DNA of 64,000 nucleotides from an uncultured Dorea sp. (GTDB lineage Bacteria > Bacillota > Clostridia > Lachnospirales > Lachnospiraceae), in NCBI GenBank assembly GCA_945870325.1, contig CAMBRQ010000004.1, forward strand, positions 54,338-118,337, read 5' to 3'. A program made the position numbers and the translations under genes. Shown here piece by piece: positions 1-9,060 of the stretch (the stretch's first letter is position 1; each line of letters starts with the position of its first letter). The notes beneath the pieces were generated by a model. The model worked only from the letters and a program-made list of their open reading frames with translations, was not told the origin of the DNA and did no database searches.

Positions 1-1
1 C

Positions 2-1789
2 GATTCTGTGGCAGATATCTCCATACCGGAGAGTATGCTTCCGGATGAACTGTATGAGGTGTTTAACTCTGATACAGGTACGATGATGGCAATCTTCTTT
101 GACGAGGGGACTTCATCGGACGGAACGATGGAAGCGATTGAGGAGATCCGTAACGTTGCAGGAAAGCAGTGTTTTGTAAGCGGTATGTCTGCAATTGTTA
201 CCGATACGAAGAATCTGGCGGAAAAAGAGACTCCACTCTATGTATTGATTGCGGTTGCATTAGCGGTTATCGTGCTGGGACTGACCATGGATTCTTTCTT
301 TGTGCCGATTCTCTTCCTGCTGAGTATCGGAATCGCGATTCTGTACAATCTGGGAAGCAATTATTTCTTAGGGGAGATCTCTTATATCACGAAGGCACTG
401 GCAGCAGTACTGCAATTGGGAGTTACGCTGGATTATTCCATCTTCCTGATGCATAGTTATGAAGAGCAGCAGGTTCGGTACAATGGTGACAAGGAGAGAG
501 CAATGGCACATGCAATCTCGCATACATTTTCGTCTGTAATCGGAAGTTCCGTTACAACGATTGCCGGATTCATTGCACTTTGCTTCATGAGTTTTACATT
601 GGGAATGGATATTGGCGTTGTTATGGTGAAGGGTGTTGTATTTGGCGTAATCGCTTGTGTAACGATTCTGCCGTCCATGATCCTGTGCTGTGACAAACTG
701 ATCGAGAAGACGAAGCACAGACCATTGATTCCGGATGTTGGAAAGATATCAGAGAAGGTTACGAAGAGGTATCTGTGGTATGTGGCTGCATTCCTGATCC
801 TCCTGGTCCCGGCAATCTATGGCAATAACCATACCGGTGTTTATTATAATCTGGATGAGACACTTCCGAAGAATCTGCCGAGTATTATAGCAAATGAGAA
901 ATTAAAAGAAGACTATGATATGAATACAACCCATATCCTGCTTCTGGATAGTTCGGTTCCATCTTCGGATGTCAGCAAGATGTTAAAGAAGATTGAGAAG
1001 GTAGACGGTGTCAAATGGGCATTGGGGCTGGATAAACTGGTAGGGCCGGGAGTTCCTTCGGATATGCTGCCGGAATCTGTTACCAGCATGTTGAAGAATG
1101 ACAAATACCAGATGGTAATGGTCAATTCTATTTACAAGGTAGCATCGGATGAAGTCAACCAGCAGATTGAAGAGATCAATGAGATCATGGATCAGTATGA
1201 CGAAGGAGCGATGCTGGTAGGAGAAGGACCGCTGACGGCAGATCTGATTAAGATTACGGATAAGGATTTCCGGACGGTTAGCGCAGTGTCCATTGGAATT
1301 ATATTTGTCATTATCCTGATTCTTTTTAAATCCATATCATTGCCGTTCATCCTGGTTGGCGTGATTGAGTTTGCGATCTTTGTTAATATGGGAATTCCGT
1401 TCTATACGGGAACGACGCTTCCGTTCGTTGCGTCCATTGTAATCGGTACGATTCAGTTGGGATCGACTGTGGATTATGCGATCCTGATGACTACAAGATA
1501 TAAACGTGAGCGTAATCATGGAGCGGGCAAATATGATGCGATTACGACGGCGCATAAGGCAAGCGCTCAATCGGTTATTGTAAGTGCGCTGAGTTTCTTC
1601 GCTGCTACGATTGGTGTTGGCCTGTATTCGAATATTGATATGATCAGTTCGCTGTGTGTTCTGATGGCAAGAGGTGCGATTATCAGTATGATTGTCGTGG
1701 TATTCATTCTTCCATCGATGTTCATGGTATTCGATAAGGTGATTGTAAAGACGAGTAAAGATTTTCTGCCGAAGAAGGCAGACAAATAA
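2..1789 (+). CDS. MMPL/RND-family exporter, 5'-truncated by window edge
   Basis: C-terminal part (about 595 residues visible, frame open to the window start) of an RND-superfamily membrane protein of the MMPL type. Two related membrane halves are seen. Each has a helix bundle carrying the family's acidic transmembrane motif, GVTLDYSIFLMHSYEEQ near visible residue 138 and GSTVDYAILMTTRYKRE near 488, separated by an extracytoplasmic domain (about residues 270-425). Such proteins use the proton gradient to export lipids or hydrophobic compounds; the substrate here is unknown. The stop lies 15 bases before the start of an LxxG-heptad exported protein behind AGGAGG, so the two are probably co-transcribed and may work together. 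The true start lies upstream of the window. The GTG at position 8 is not taken as a start. Confidence 0.88.
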   Translation, partial: DSVADISIPESMLPDELYEVFNSDTGTMMAIFFDEGTSSDGTMEAIEEIRNVAGKQCFVSGMSAIVTDTKNLAEKETPLYVLIAVALAVIVLGLTMDSFFVPILFLLSIGIAILYNLGSNYFLGEISYITKALAAVLQLGVTLDYSIFLMHSYEEQQVRYNGDKERAMAHAISHTFSSVIGSSVTTIAGFIALCFMSFTLGMDIGVVMVKGVVFGVIACVTILPSMILCCDKLIEKTKHRPLIPDVGKISEKVTKRYLWYVAAFLILLVPAIYGNNHTGVYYNLDETLPKNLPSIIANEKLKEDYDMNTTHILLLDSSVPSSDVSKMLKKIEKVDGVKWALGLDKLVGPGVPSDMLPESVTSMLKNDKYQMVMVNSIYKVASDEVNQQIEEINEIMDQYDEGAMLVGEGPLTADLIKITDKDFRTVSAVSIGIIFVIILILFKSISLPFILVGVIEFAIFVNMGIPFYTGTTLPFVASIVIGTIQLGSTVDYAILMTTRYKRERNHGAGKYDAITTAHKASAQSVIVSALSFFAATIGVGLYSNIDMISSLCVLMARGAIISMIVVVFILPSMFMVFDKVIVKTSKDFLPKKADK

Positions 1790-1804
1790 TAGGAGGTATT
1801 TTTC

Positions 1805-4003
1805 ATGAAAAATGATATGAAGAAGAAGGTAATGGCTGGCTCTATGGCATTGGTGATGGCAGCGGGGCTTGCAGGAACTTATGGATATCAGCAGTCTGTA
1901 CCGGAAGTCAAAGCAGAAGATAAAGATGTGGAAGCACTGGAAGAGGCAGCAACGAAAGCACTGGGAGACAGCACGGAGGAAAATACGGGCGAGGCTTTCA
2001 AAGAGGAATCCGTATATGTGAAAGCAGATCCGTCCGGCAAGGTTACCAGCACGACGGTGACAGAATGGCTTAAGAATCCGGGCAGCGGTACATTTGCCGA
2101 TGTAACGGGGCTTGATGATGTTAGGAATATTAAAGGAGATGAGGAGTTCACGAAGGGAAGCGGCGAGGAAGTGAACTGGAAGTCTGAAGGAGATGATATC
2201 TATTATCAGGGTACGACGGATCAGGAACTGCCGGTGGATGTGAAAGTCTCCTATAAGCTGGATGGCAAGGATATTTCCGCAGAAGATCTGGAAGGAAAAG
2301 ACGGCAAAGTCGAGATCCATATTGATTATGATAACAAATCCAAAGAGACGGTGGACGTAAATGGGGAGCAGGTGGAGATGTATACTCCGTTTACCATGGT
2401 AACGGCGATGATGCTGTCTGCGGATGAGTATTCTAATATTACGATCGATCATGGAAAGATTATGTCGGATGCGGATAAGAATATCGTTGTTGGGCTTGGA
2501 TTCCCGGGTCTTTCAGAGAACCTTAATCTGGATGATGCAGATCTGGATATTGATATCCCGGATAGTGTGACGATTACGGCTGACGTGAAGGATGCTTCTG
2601 TGGGACCGACGATTACGGTGGCTTCTTCAGAGATTATGGATGAGTTCGATCTGAGTGATGTGAATGATTTTGACAGTCTGGAGGATTCTATTGGGCAGCT
2701 GGAAGATGCGGCGGATCAGTTAGTGGATGGGTCGAAAGAAGCTGCGGATGGATCGAAGGAACTGGCAGATGGGTCTAAGACGTTGGCAGATGGATCGCAA
2801 GAGTTAGCGAGTGGGTCTAAGACGTTGGCAGATGGGTCTAAGGAATTATCTGACGGGGTAAACACGCTGAATGATAAGAGTGGAGAACTGATCAGTGGAG
2901 TGAATACGTTGGCTGACGGGGTTGGCACTTATACGAATGGTGTGACGGGATTGTATCAGGGAAGTGTGTCAATTGCAGAAGGGGCAGCGCAATTGCAGGC
3001 AGGAGCAAAGAGCCTGAATGAAGGTGTTCAGCAGGCAGCGGCAGGAGCGAATAATCTGACAGTCGGAGCGCAAAGTGTGAAAGAGGGAATGGCATCAGTC
3101 GGCAATAATCTTGGAACAGTGTCTGCAGCGCTTGGCAATGTAACAGCAGAGAGTGTGATGGCAGGTGTTGATGTGACAATCAGTAATGAAAAGGCGACAC
3201 TTACAGAAGAACAGATATCTGCAATTGTAGAAGCAAATTTTGCAAATGCAGATGATGCTACCAAAGCACAGGTAAGAACAGCCATCAATGCAGCATTAGA
3301 GCAGAGTACGGTTAGTGCGGATACGGCAAAATCATTGAATGCTACAGGCAAGACGGTTGTAGGCACAGTGGGTCAGGCGAAAAAAGGGGTAGATGATATA
3401 CAGACGGCAGTGAATTCTCAATTAGTACCAGGAATTGCCAGTATCCAGACAGGCGCAGGTCAGCTTGCAGGAATGCTTGGTCAGGGAGATGGTCAGGTAC
3501 AGACCATTGGCTCGGGTGCAGCAACACTGGAAGCAGGAACAAAGAGTCTGGCAGAAGGCACTCAGACCCTTTCGGCAGGCGCAAAACAGTTGCGTGATAA
3601 CAGTGCGCCGTTGATTGCAGGAATGGAGGCCCTGAAGCAGGGAGGTTCCCAATTGGCAAGTGGTGTAGGTCAGCTTGCTAATGGTGCAGGCCAGGTATCT
3701 AGTGGAGCGAGTGCCCTTGCCGATGGAAGCCGGCAACTTGCCGATGGAAGCCAGCAATTAGCAGACGGCAGCCAGCAGCTTGCAGATGGCAACCAGCAAC
3801 TCGCCGACGGAATGTCCGAGTTCAAGACAGAAGGTATCGACAAACTGACAGAAGTATTCGATGGTGATATCCATAACGTGACATCCAGAATTGATGCTAT
3901 GTCAACATTAGGAAAGAGTTACAAGTCCTTCGCAGGTATCAAAGATGGCATGAACGGAAGTACCAAGTTCATCATCGAGACCGTAGGCGTGGAAGAAAAA
4001 TAA
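1805..4003 (+). CDS. Exported protein with xxxLxxG heptad repeats
   Basis: 732 residues with a Lys-rich N-terminus and a hydrophobic signal segment (about residues 10-25), so exported. Residues 40-290 form an acidic, probably beta-rich domain. From about residue 300 the protein consists largely of seven-residue repeats of the form LADGSKx/LASGSKx (about 303-360 and again about 600-690), the X-X-X-Leu-X-X-Gly heptad type known from Firmicutes and actinobacterial surface proteins, often next to MMPL or YhgE/Pip-type membrane proteins. No wall-sorting motif or C-terminal membrane helix is seen. The ATG at 1805 follows AGGAGG, 15 bases after the MMPL gene. The role is inferred to be a periplasmic-side partner of the exporter or a rod-like surface protein. 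A rho-independent terminator follows. Confidence 0.85.
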   Translation: MKNDMKKKVMAGSMALVMAAGLAGTYGYQQSVPEVKAEDKDVEALEEAATKALGDSTEENTGEAFKEESVYVKADPSGKVTSTTVTEWLKNPGSGTFADVTGLDDVRNIKGDEEFTKGSGEEVNWKSEGDDIYYQGTTDQELPVDVKVSYKLDGKDISAEDLEGKDGKVEIHIDYDNKSKETVDVNGEQVEMYTPFTMVTAMMLSADEYSNITIDHGKIMSDADKNIVVGLGFPGLSENLNLDDADLDIDIPDSVTITADVKDASVGPTITVASSEIMDEFDLSDVNDFDSLEDSIGQLEDAADQLVDGSKEAADGSKELADGSKTLADGSQELASGSKTLADGSKELSDGVNTLNDKSGELISGVNTLADGVGTYTNGVTGLYQGSVSIAEGAAQLQAGAKSLNEGVQQAAAGANNLTVGAQSVKEGMASVGNNLGTVSAALGNVTAESVMAGVDVTISNEKATLTEEQISAIVEANFANADDATKAQVRTAINAALEQSTVSADTAKSLNATGKTVVGTVGQAKKGVDDIQTAVNSQLVPGIASIQTGAGQLAGMLGQGDGQVQTIGSGAATLEAGTKSLAEGTQTLSAGAKQLRDNSAPLIAGMEALKQGGSQLASGVGQLANGAGQVSSGASALADGSRQLADGSQQLADGSQQLADGNQQLADGMSEFKTEGIDKLTEVFDGDIHNVTSRIDAMSTLGKSYKSFAGIKDGMNGSTKFIIETVGVEEK

Positions 4004-4026
4004 ATATAGAAAAGATGAGAATTACA

Positions 4027-4056
4027 GCGGCGTGTCGTGATAGATGCGCCGTTTTT
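4027..4056 (+). terminator. Rho-independent terminator after the MMPL/LxxG pair
   Basis: A GCGGCG/CGCCGT hairpin with a loop of about 14 bases followed by TTTTT, 24 bases after the LxxG gene stop. Confidence 0.6.
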
Positions 4057-4108
4057 GATGTGCACAAGTGTCCGGAGGGAACTGCGGTGGCAGGTTTCGT
4101 AGGTAAAA

Positions 4109-4204
4109 GGGACACCATGATTTCAAAAAGGGACAGGGCAAATTCAAAAAGGGACACGGCAAATTGAATCGGGGACGGGGGAAATTGAAAAAACCCCCGT
4201 CCCC
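4109..4204. repeat. REP-like element: 21-bp GGGAC register plus hairpin
   Basis: GGGACA-type units start at 4109, 4130, 4151 and 4172, an exact 21-base register, separated by A/T-rich AAATT(C/G)-like filler. The fourth unit is the left arm of a perfect 11-bp inverted repeat, GGGGACGGGGG at 4171-4181 and CCCCCGTCCCC at 4194-4204, with a 12-base loop. The layout resembles REP-type elements mobilised by Y1 (RAYT) transposases, but no transposase is in the window. A second element with the same plan lies at 20574-20653. Confidence 0.65.
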
Positions 4205-4271
4205 TAAATTGCAAAGGATACCGCCTCATGCTATAATGAATCCAGTCATATGATAGCAAAGGAGGAGCGGC

Positions 4272-5030
4272 ATGGAGGCTTATACGAGTTTTGCCGAGGT
4301 ATATGATACATTCATGGACAATGTCCCTTATGAAGAGTGGGCATCCTATCTGCATGGGGTTTTGAAGGAATATGGCATCTGGGACGGGCTGGTATTGGAA
4401 CTGGGCTGTGGGACCGGAAGCATGACGGAACTGCTGGCAGAGAAAGGCTACGACATGATTGGCGTGGACAATTCTGAGGATATGCTGGAACTGGCCATGG
4501 AGAAACGGATGAAGAGCGGACATGACATCCTGTATCTGCTGCAGGACATGCAGGAATTTGAGTTATATGGTACGGTGCGGGCGGTTGTCAGTGTCTGTGA
4601 TTCTATTAATTATGTGACGGATGAGGAAGAATTAGAAGAGGTATTCCGTCTGGTGAATAATTATCTCGATCCACGGGGTATATTTATCTTTGATTTTAAT
4701 ACAGAATATAAGTACCGGGAGATTCTGGGGGATCAGGTAATCGCGGAAGAGCGGGAAGAGTGCAGTTTTATCTGGGACAACTATTATGCGGAAGATGAGA
4801 AGATCAATGAATATGAATTGACGCTGTTTGTCCAAAGTCAGGAGGATTCGGATCTGTATCGAAGGTATCAGGAAGTGCATTATCAGAAGGCATACACCTT
4901 AAAACGGATCAAATCCTTGATTGAAAAGTCCGGGCTTCGTTATATTGCGGCGTATGATGCTTATACGAAGAAGGCGCCTCTTCACACCAGCGAGCGTATC
5001 TGTGTGATTGCCCAGGAATATGGAAAATAA
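4272..5030 (+). CDS. Class I SAM-dependent methyltransferase
   Basis: 252 residues with a Rossmann-fold methyltransferase core. Motif I is LELGCGTGSMTELLAEKG (about residues 43-60), the acidic end of strand 2 is IGVDNSEDML, and motif IV lies around VVSVCDSINYV. The C-terminal part adds a small beta subdomain (about residues 150-215) of the kind seen in Firmicutes small-molecule methyltransferases. The substrate cannot be read from the sequence. The ATG at 4272 is preceded by AAAGGAGGAG at ideal spacing. It lies downstream of the REP-like element and 91 bases upstream of hslO, so it could be transcribed with it. Confidence 0.85.
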   Translation: MEAYTSFAEVYDTFMDNVPYEEWASYLHGVLKEYGIWDGLVLELGCGTGSMTELLAEKGYDMIGVDNSEDMLELAMEKRMKSGHDILYLLQDMQEFELYGTVRAVVSVCDSINYVTDEEELEEVFRLVNNYLDPRGIFIFDFNTEYKYREILGDQVIAEEREECSFIWDNYYAEDEKINEYELTLFVQSQEDSDLYRRYQEVHYQKAYTLKRIKSLIEKSGLRYIAAYDAYTKKAPLHTSERICVIAQEYGK

Positions 5031-5121
5031 GAACCCTATGAATATCAGAAGATATAGAAGGTAAATGAATAGATCATAACAGAGAGAAAAGAATATAACA
5101 GAAAGGCAGAGTAAAAGGTAT

Positions 5122-5997
5122 ATGAGCGATTATATTGTAAGAGCAACCGCTGCAAATAACCAGATTCGTGCATTTGCGGCGACAACAAAACAAGTGGTAG
5201 AGACAGCGAGAGAGCATCATGACACCAGCCCTGTGGCAACAGCGGCGCTGGGGCGTCTTCTGACGGCAGGCGCTATGATGGGAAGCATGATGAAGAATGA
5301 TACGGACATGCTGACCTTGCAGATTCGTGGTGATGGACCGATACAGGGAATCACGGTGACAGCAGACAGTCATGCGAGTGTCAAAGGCTATGTGGGGAAT
5401 CCGGATGTCATGCTTCCGCCAAAGAATGGGAAATTAGACGTAGGCGGCGCGGTAGGTATCGGTCTGTTGCAGGTGATTAAAGATATGGGGCTAAAAGAGC
5501 CGTATTCGGGACAGACCATTCTGGTTACCAGTGAGATTGCAGAGGATCTGACCTATTATTTCGCGAATTCAGAGCAGGTACCGTCTTCGGTAGGCTTGGG
5601 GGTCTTGATGGAGAAGGATAACACGGTGCGCCGTGCGGGCGGTTTCATTATACAGTTGATGCCATTTGCAGAAGAGAAGACGATCAGTCAGTTAGAGGAG
5701 AATCTTAAGAATGTGACCTCTGTAACGGCACTGCTCGATAAGGGATATACTCCGGAACAATTGCTGGAAGAACTTTTGGGGAACCTGGGACTTGAGATTA
5801 CGGATACGATTTCCACACAGTTCTTCTGTAACTGCTCGAAAGAAAGAGTGGAGCAGGCGGTTGTCAGCATCGGTCGCAAGGATATCCAGGAGATGATCGA
5901 TGAAGGAGAAGATATTGAGGTAAAATGTCATTTCTGCAATACAGCGTATCGTTATACGATAGATGAATTGAAAGAGATTGTGAAACGCAGCAAGTAG
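5122..5997 (+). CDS. hslO: Hsp33 redox-regulated chaperone
   Basis: 291 residues, the usual length for Hsp33, a cytosolic holdase activated by oxidation and unfolding. The N-terminal domain begins with the typical SDYIVRATAANNQIRAFAA. The C-terminal redox switch is complete: FFCNC (Cys-X-Cys, about residues 234-236) and KCHFC (Cys-X2-Cys, about 267-270), four zinc-binding cysteines that form disulfides under oxidative stress. The start follows AAAAGGTAT. Neighbours are housekeeping genes and I see no specific regulatory site. Confidence 0.95.
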   Translation: MSDYIVRATAANNQIRAFAATTKQVVETAREHHDTSPVATAALGRLLTAGAMMGSMMKNDTDMLTLQIRGDGPIQGITVTADSHASVKGYVGNPDVMLPPKNGKLDVGGAVGIGLLQVIKDMGLKEPYSGQTILVTSEIAEDLTYYFANSEQVPSSVGLGVLMEKDNTVRRAGGFIIQLMPFAEEKTISQLEENLKNVTSVTALLDKGYTPEQLLEELLGNLGLEITDTISTQFFCNCSKERVEQAVVSIGRKDIQEMIDEGEDIEVKCHFCNTAYRYTIDELKEIVKRSK

Positions 5998-6093
5998 TGT
6001 GGTGTTTGCCCGGTTAGAGTGCCAGATAGCGAATATTGAGCAGGGAAATGATATTGAATAGGAAAATCATATAAAAGGAGTGAGACATCGAAG

Positions 6094-8007
6094 ATGAAAG
6101 ATGGATTTTTGAAAGTAGCGGCAGCAACACCGGATATTAAAGTTGCAGATGTGGCTTATAATACGGAGAAGATATGCACGCTGATTGATGAGACGGTTAA
6201 GAATGGTGCGAAGATTGTAGTATTCCCGGAATTATGTGTAACCGGATATACCTGCAGCGATCTTTTTACACAGGATATTTTGTTAGAGGATGCGAAAGAT
6301 GCCCTGCGTGCCATCGCAAAATATACGGAGGGAAAGGATGCACTGGTATTCGTAGGAGTTCCGCTGGCGATTGACGGGGAACTATACAATGTGGCAGCAG
6401 CCTTGAATCAGGGAAAGATTCTGGGACTCACTACAAAGACATTTCTCCCTAATTACGGTGAATTCTATGAGATGCGCCAGTTCCGCCAGGGACCAAAAAC
6501 AGCCCGCGAAATTCTGTTTGACGGAGAGGAGATTCCATTCGGGCCACAGTTGTTATTTACAGCGAATTCCATGGATTCCCTGATTGTCTCTGCAGAGATC
6601 TGCGAAGATGTATGGTCACCGATTCCACCAAGTATTGAGGCAGCAAGAGAAGGTGCGACTCTGATCATCAATTGCTCTGCCAGTGATGAGACGATCGGCA
6701 AGGCTTCCTACAGAAGAAGCCTGATCGAAGGGCAGTCGGCACGTCTGATCTGCGGCTATATCTATGCCAATGCAGGAGAGGGCGAGTCTACGACGGATCT
6801 GGTATTCGGCGGTCATAATCTCATCGCAGAGAATGGAACGATCTTAGAAGCGAGCAAACGTTTCCAGAATGGAGCAATCTACGCTGAGATAGATCTGAAG
6901 CGTATCTTAAGTGAGAGAAGAAAGAATACCACATTCCAGACCAGGAGCGAGAGAACCTTGCTCAGGATTCCATTCGATATTCAGATAGAAGAGACAGCAT
7001 TGACCAGAGAATTTCCATCCAGGCCGTTCGTGCCAAGCATGGAGAGCGAGCGTGCCAAACGTTGTGAGGAGATTCTTACCATTCAGGCGATGGGACTTAA
7101 GAAACGTCTGTCCCATGCATGGGCGAAAAGCGCAGTTGTAGGTATCTCAGGAGGTTTGGATTCTACACTGGCACTTTTGGTAACCGCCAAAGCATTCGAC
7201 GCTCTTGGAATGGATCGTAAAGGGATCGTGGCTGTGACCATGCCTTGCTTTGGAACCACAGACCGCACCTATCAGAATGCATGTAAGATGTCGGTAAAGT
7301 TAGGCGCGACCTTAAGAGAGATCCCGATTGGCGCTGCGGTAACACAGCATTTTGAAGATATTGGACACGATCCAAAGGACCATAGTGTCACTTATGAGAA
7401 TTCCCAGGCAAGAGAGCGAACTCAGGTGCTGATGGATGTAGCGAACCAGAATGGCGGTATCGTAATCGGAACTGGTGACATGTCAGAACTTGCGCTTGGA
7501 TGGGCGACTTATAACGGAGATCATATGTCGATGTATGGGGTAAATGCATCTGTTCCGAAGACGTTGGTGAGACACTTGGTACATTATTATGCTGATACTT
7601 GTGAAGATGAAGAATTAAAGGCAGTACTTTATGATGTACTGGATACCCCGGTAAGTCCGGAACTTCTCCCGCCGAAGGATGGAGAGATTGCACAGAAGAC
7701 GGAGGATCTGGTAGGACCTTATGAACTGCATGATTTCTTCTTATATTATCTGCTGCGTTTTGGATATGAGCCAAGTAAGATATACCGGATTGCAAAATAT
7801 GCATTTAAAGGCGAGTATGACGATGAGACAATCTATAAGTGGCTGAATACTTTCTGCCGCAGGTTTTTCACTCAGCAGTTCAAGCGTTCCTGTCTGCCGG
7901 ATGGTCCTAAGGTTGGTACGGTTGCCCTGTCACCAAGAGGGGACTGGAGAATGCCAAGCGATGCTTGTGTGACAAGTTGGCTTTGCGATCTGGAAAATGT
8001 GAAGTGA
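6094..8007 (+). CDS. nadE: Glutamine-hydrolysing NAD+ synthetase
   Basis: 637 residues, the long two-domain form. The N-terminal nitrilase-type glutaminase (about residues 1-290) has its Glu-Lys-Cys triad in FPELCVTGYTCSDLF, KTFLPNYGEFYE and SAEICEDVWSP. The C-terminal ATP-pyrophosphatase domain (about 320-637) has the PP-loop VGISGGLDSTLALLV and an IGTGDMSELALGW segment. It amidates nicotinic acid adenine dinucleotide to NAD+ using ammonia channelled from glutamine, the last step of NAD synthesis. The ribosome binding site AAAAGGAGT lies about 14 bases before the ATG, rather far; a GTG at 6080 is out of the preferred window, so the ATG is kept. Confidence 0.95.
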   Translation: MKDGFLKVAAATPDIKVADVAYNTEKICTLIDETVKNGAKIVVFPELCVTGYTCSDLFTQDILLEDAKDALRAIAKYTEGKDALVFVGVPLAIDGELYNVAAALNQGKILGLTTKTFLPNYGEFYEMRQFRQGPKTAREILFDGEEIPFGPQLLFTANSMDSLIVSAEICEDVWSPIPPSIEAAREGATLIINCSASDETIGKASYRRSLIEGQSARLICGYIYANAGEGESTTDLVFGGHNLIAENGTILEASKRFQNGAIYAEIDLKRILSERRKNTTFQTRSERTLLRIPFDIQIEETALTREFPSRPFVPSMESERAKRCEEILTIQAMGLKKRLSHAWAKSAVVGISGGLDSTLALLVTAKAFDALGMDRKGIVAVTMPCFGTTDRTYQNACKMSVKLGATLREIPIGAAVTQHFEDIGHDPKDHSVTYENSQARERTQVLMDVANQNGGIVIGTGDMSELALGWATYNGDHMSMYGVNASVPKTLVRHLVHYYADTCEDEELKAVLYDVLDTPVSPELLPPKDGEIAQKTEDLVGPYELHDFFLYYLLRFGYEPSKIYRIAKYAFKGEYDDETIYKWLNTFCRRFFTQQFKRSCLPDGPKVGTVALSPRGDWRMPSDACVTSWLCDLENVK

Positions 8008-8117
8008 TGAGGTGTATATAGATGCAGACCGAAGAATGGTCGACTTGATTTGCTTGACAAAGAAACAGGCATCAGTACATCATAACGAAAAAAGAGAAAA
8101 TCAGGAGGAAGTAAAAA

Positions 8118-8537
8118 ATGAAGGCGAATAAAGAAATCGCAGTACAGAATTTCAAAAAAGGATACAATTGTTGTCAGGCGGTAGCATGCGCATACTGCGA
8201 GGAACTGGGAATGAAGGAAGAAGATATGTTCAAATTGACCGAAGGCTTCGGGCTTGGTATGGGCGGGTTAAAGGATACCTGCGGAGCAGTAACAGGAATG
8301 TTCCTGATATTAAGCCTGGCGAATAGTGCCGGAGACATGGCACATCCGCTTGCTACGAAGATGGACACCTATGCGAAGTTCCGTGAAGCAGCGGAAAAAT
8401 TCCGGGAAAAGAACAGATCTATCTACTGCCGCGACCTTAAGAATGTGAATGGTCCACAGCCGCTGGTATGCTGCACCCAATGTGTTGAGGATGCGGCTGC
8501 ACTTGTGGATGAGTATTTCAAAGAGAATCAGAAGTAA
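8118..8537 (+). CDS. C_GCAxxG_C_C family protein
   Basis: 139 residues with the family signature of spaced cysteines and a GCA-like core: GYNCCQAVACAYC (about residues 15-27), FGLGMGGLKDTCGAVTG (about 48-64), a single Cys in IYCRDLKN and a terminal CCTQCV. The family is small, soluble and common in anaerobic Firmicutes. It is presumed to bind a metal or redox centre through these cysteines, but its function is not established. The start ATG follows AGGAGG. It is 110 bases downstream of nadE and 22 bases upstream of a HAD phosphatase gene with which it is probably co-transcribed. Confidence 0.85.
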   Translation: MKANKEIAVQNFKKGYNCCQAVACAYCEELGMKEEDMFKLTEGFGLGMGGLKDTCGAVTGMFLILSLANSAGDMAHPLATKMDTYAKFREAAEKFREKNRSIYCRDLKNVNGPQPLVCCTQCVEDAAALVDEYFKENQK

Positions 8538-8559
8538 AGATACATAGGAAGTAGCCGCT

Positions 8560-9027
8560 ATGAGAATTGAGATTCCGGGATATAAGAATTTGGAGTTGGA
8601 CTATCTGGTGCTTGATTACAACGGTACCATAGCAGTAGACGGAAGAATCCCTGATGAGGTAAAAGAGAAGATTAGAATCTTGTCAGAATTTCTGACCATC
8701 TATGTATTAACCGCCGATACCCATGGCACCGCAAGGCAGATGTGCGAAGATATCCCTGTTACGATTCTGACCTTTCCGCATGACGCAGCCATGCAGGAAA
8801 AGTTAAGGATTATACAGAACCTGGGAGCAGAACATTGTATTGCAATCGGAAACGGACGCAATGATTGCCAGATGTGCGCTGCCAGTGCGCTTTCAGTTGC
8901 GGTGGCTGACCGGGAGGGGATGTATGGGAAACTTTTATTGGAAGTGGATATCTGTGTTACTTCGATGATAGATGCATTGGAGTTGCTAGAGAATCCCAAA
9001 CGTATTGTTGCCACTTTGCGGGGGTAG
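8560..9027 (+). CDS. Cap-less HAD-family phosphatase (P-type-ATPase-like)
   Basis: 155 residues, the minimal HAD fold without a cap domain. Motif I is LDYNGTIAVDG (nucleophile Asp about residue 18; the usual second Asp is replaced by Asn), motif II is VLTADTHG, and motif III/IV is AIGNGRNDCQMC, closely resembling the phosphorylation domain of P-type ATPases. Such soluble homologues are annotated as HAD hydrolases of unknown substrate. The loss of the second motif I Asp suggests it may not be a standard phosphomonoesterase. It ends immediately before the large gene-free palindromic region. Confidence 0.75.
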   Translation: MRIEIPGYKNLELDYLVLDYNGTIAVDGRIPDEVKEKIRILSEFLTIYVLTADTHGTARQMCEDIPVTILTFPHDAAMQEKLRIIQNLGAEHCIAIGNGRNDCQMCAASALSVAVADREGMYGKLLLEVDICVTSMIDALELLENPKRIVATLRG

Positions 9028-9060
9028 GTGGAATTAAATGTAGAAAGTTGAGCGGCGGAG

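Noticed and set aside
1337..2452. 371-codon minus-strand ORF
   Set aside because: It lies opposite two well-supported genes, has composition typical of an antisense shadow, and spans their junction.
3972..4523. 183-codon minus-strand ORF over the REP-like element and the methyltransferase start
   Set aside because: No start signal; it overlaps a clear methyltransferase gene.
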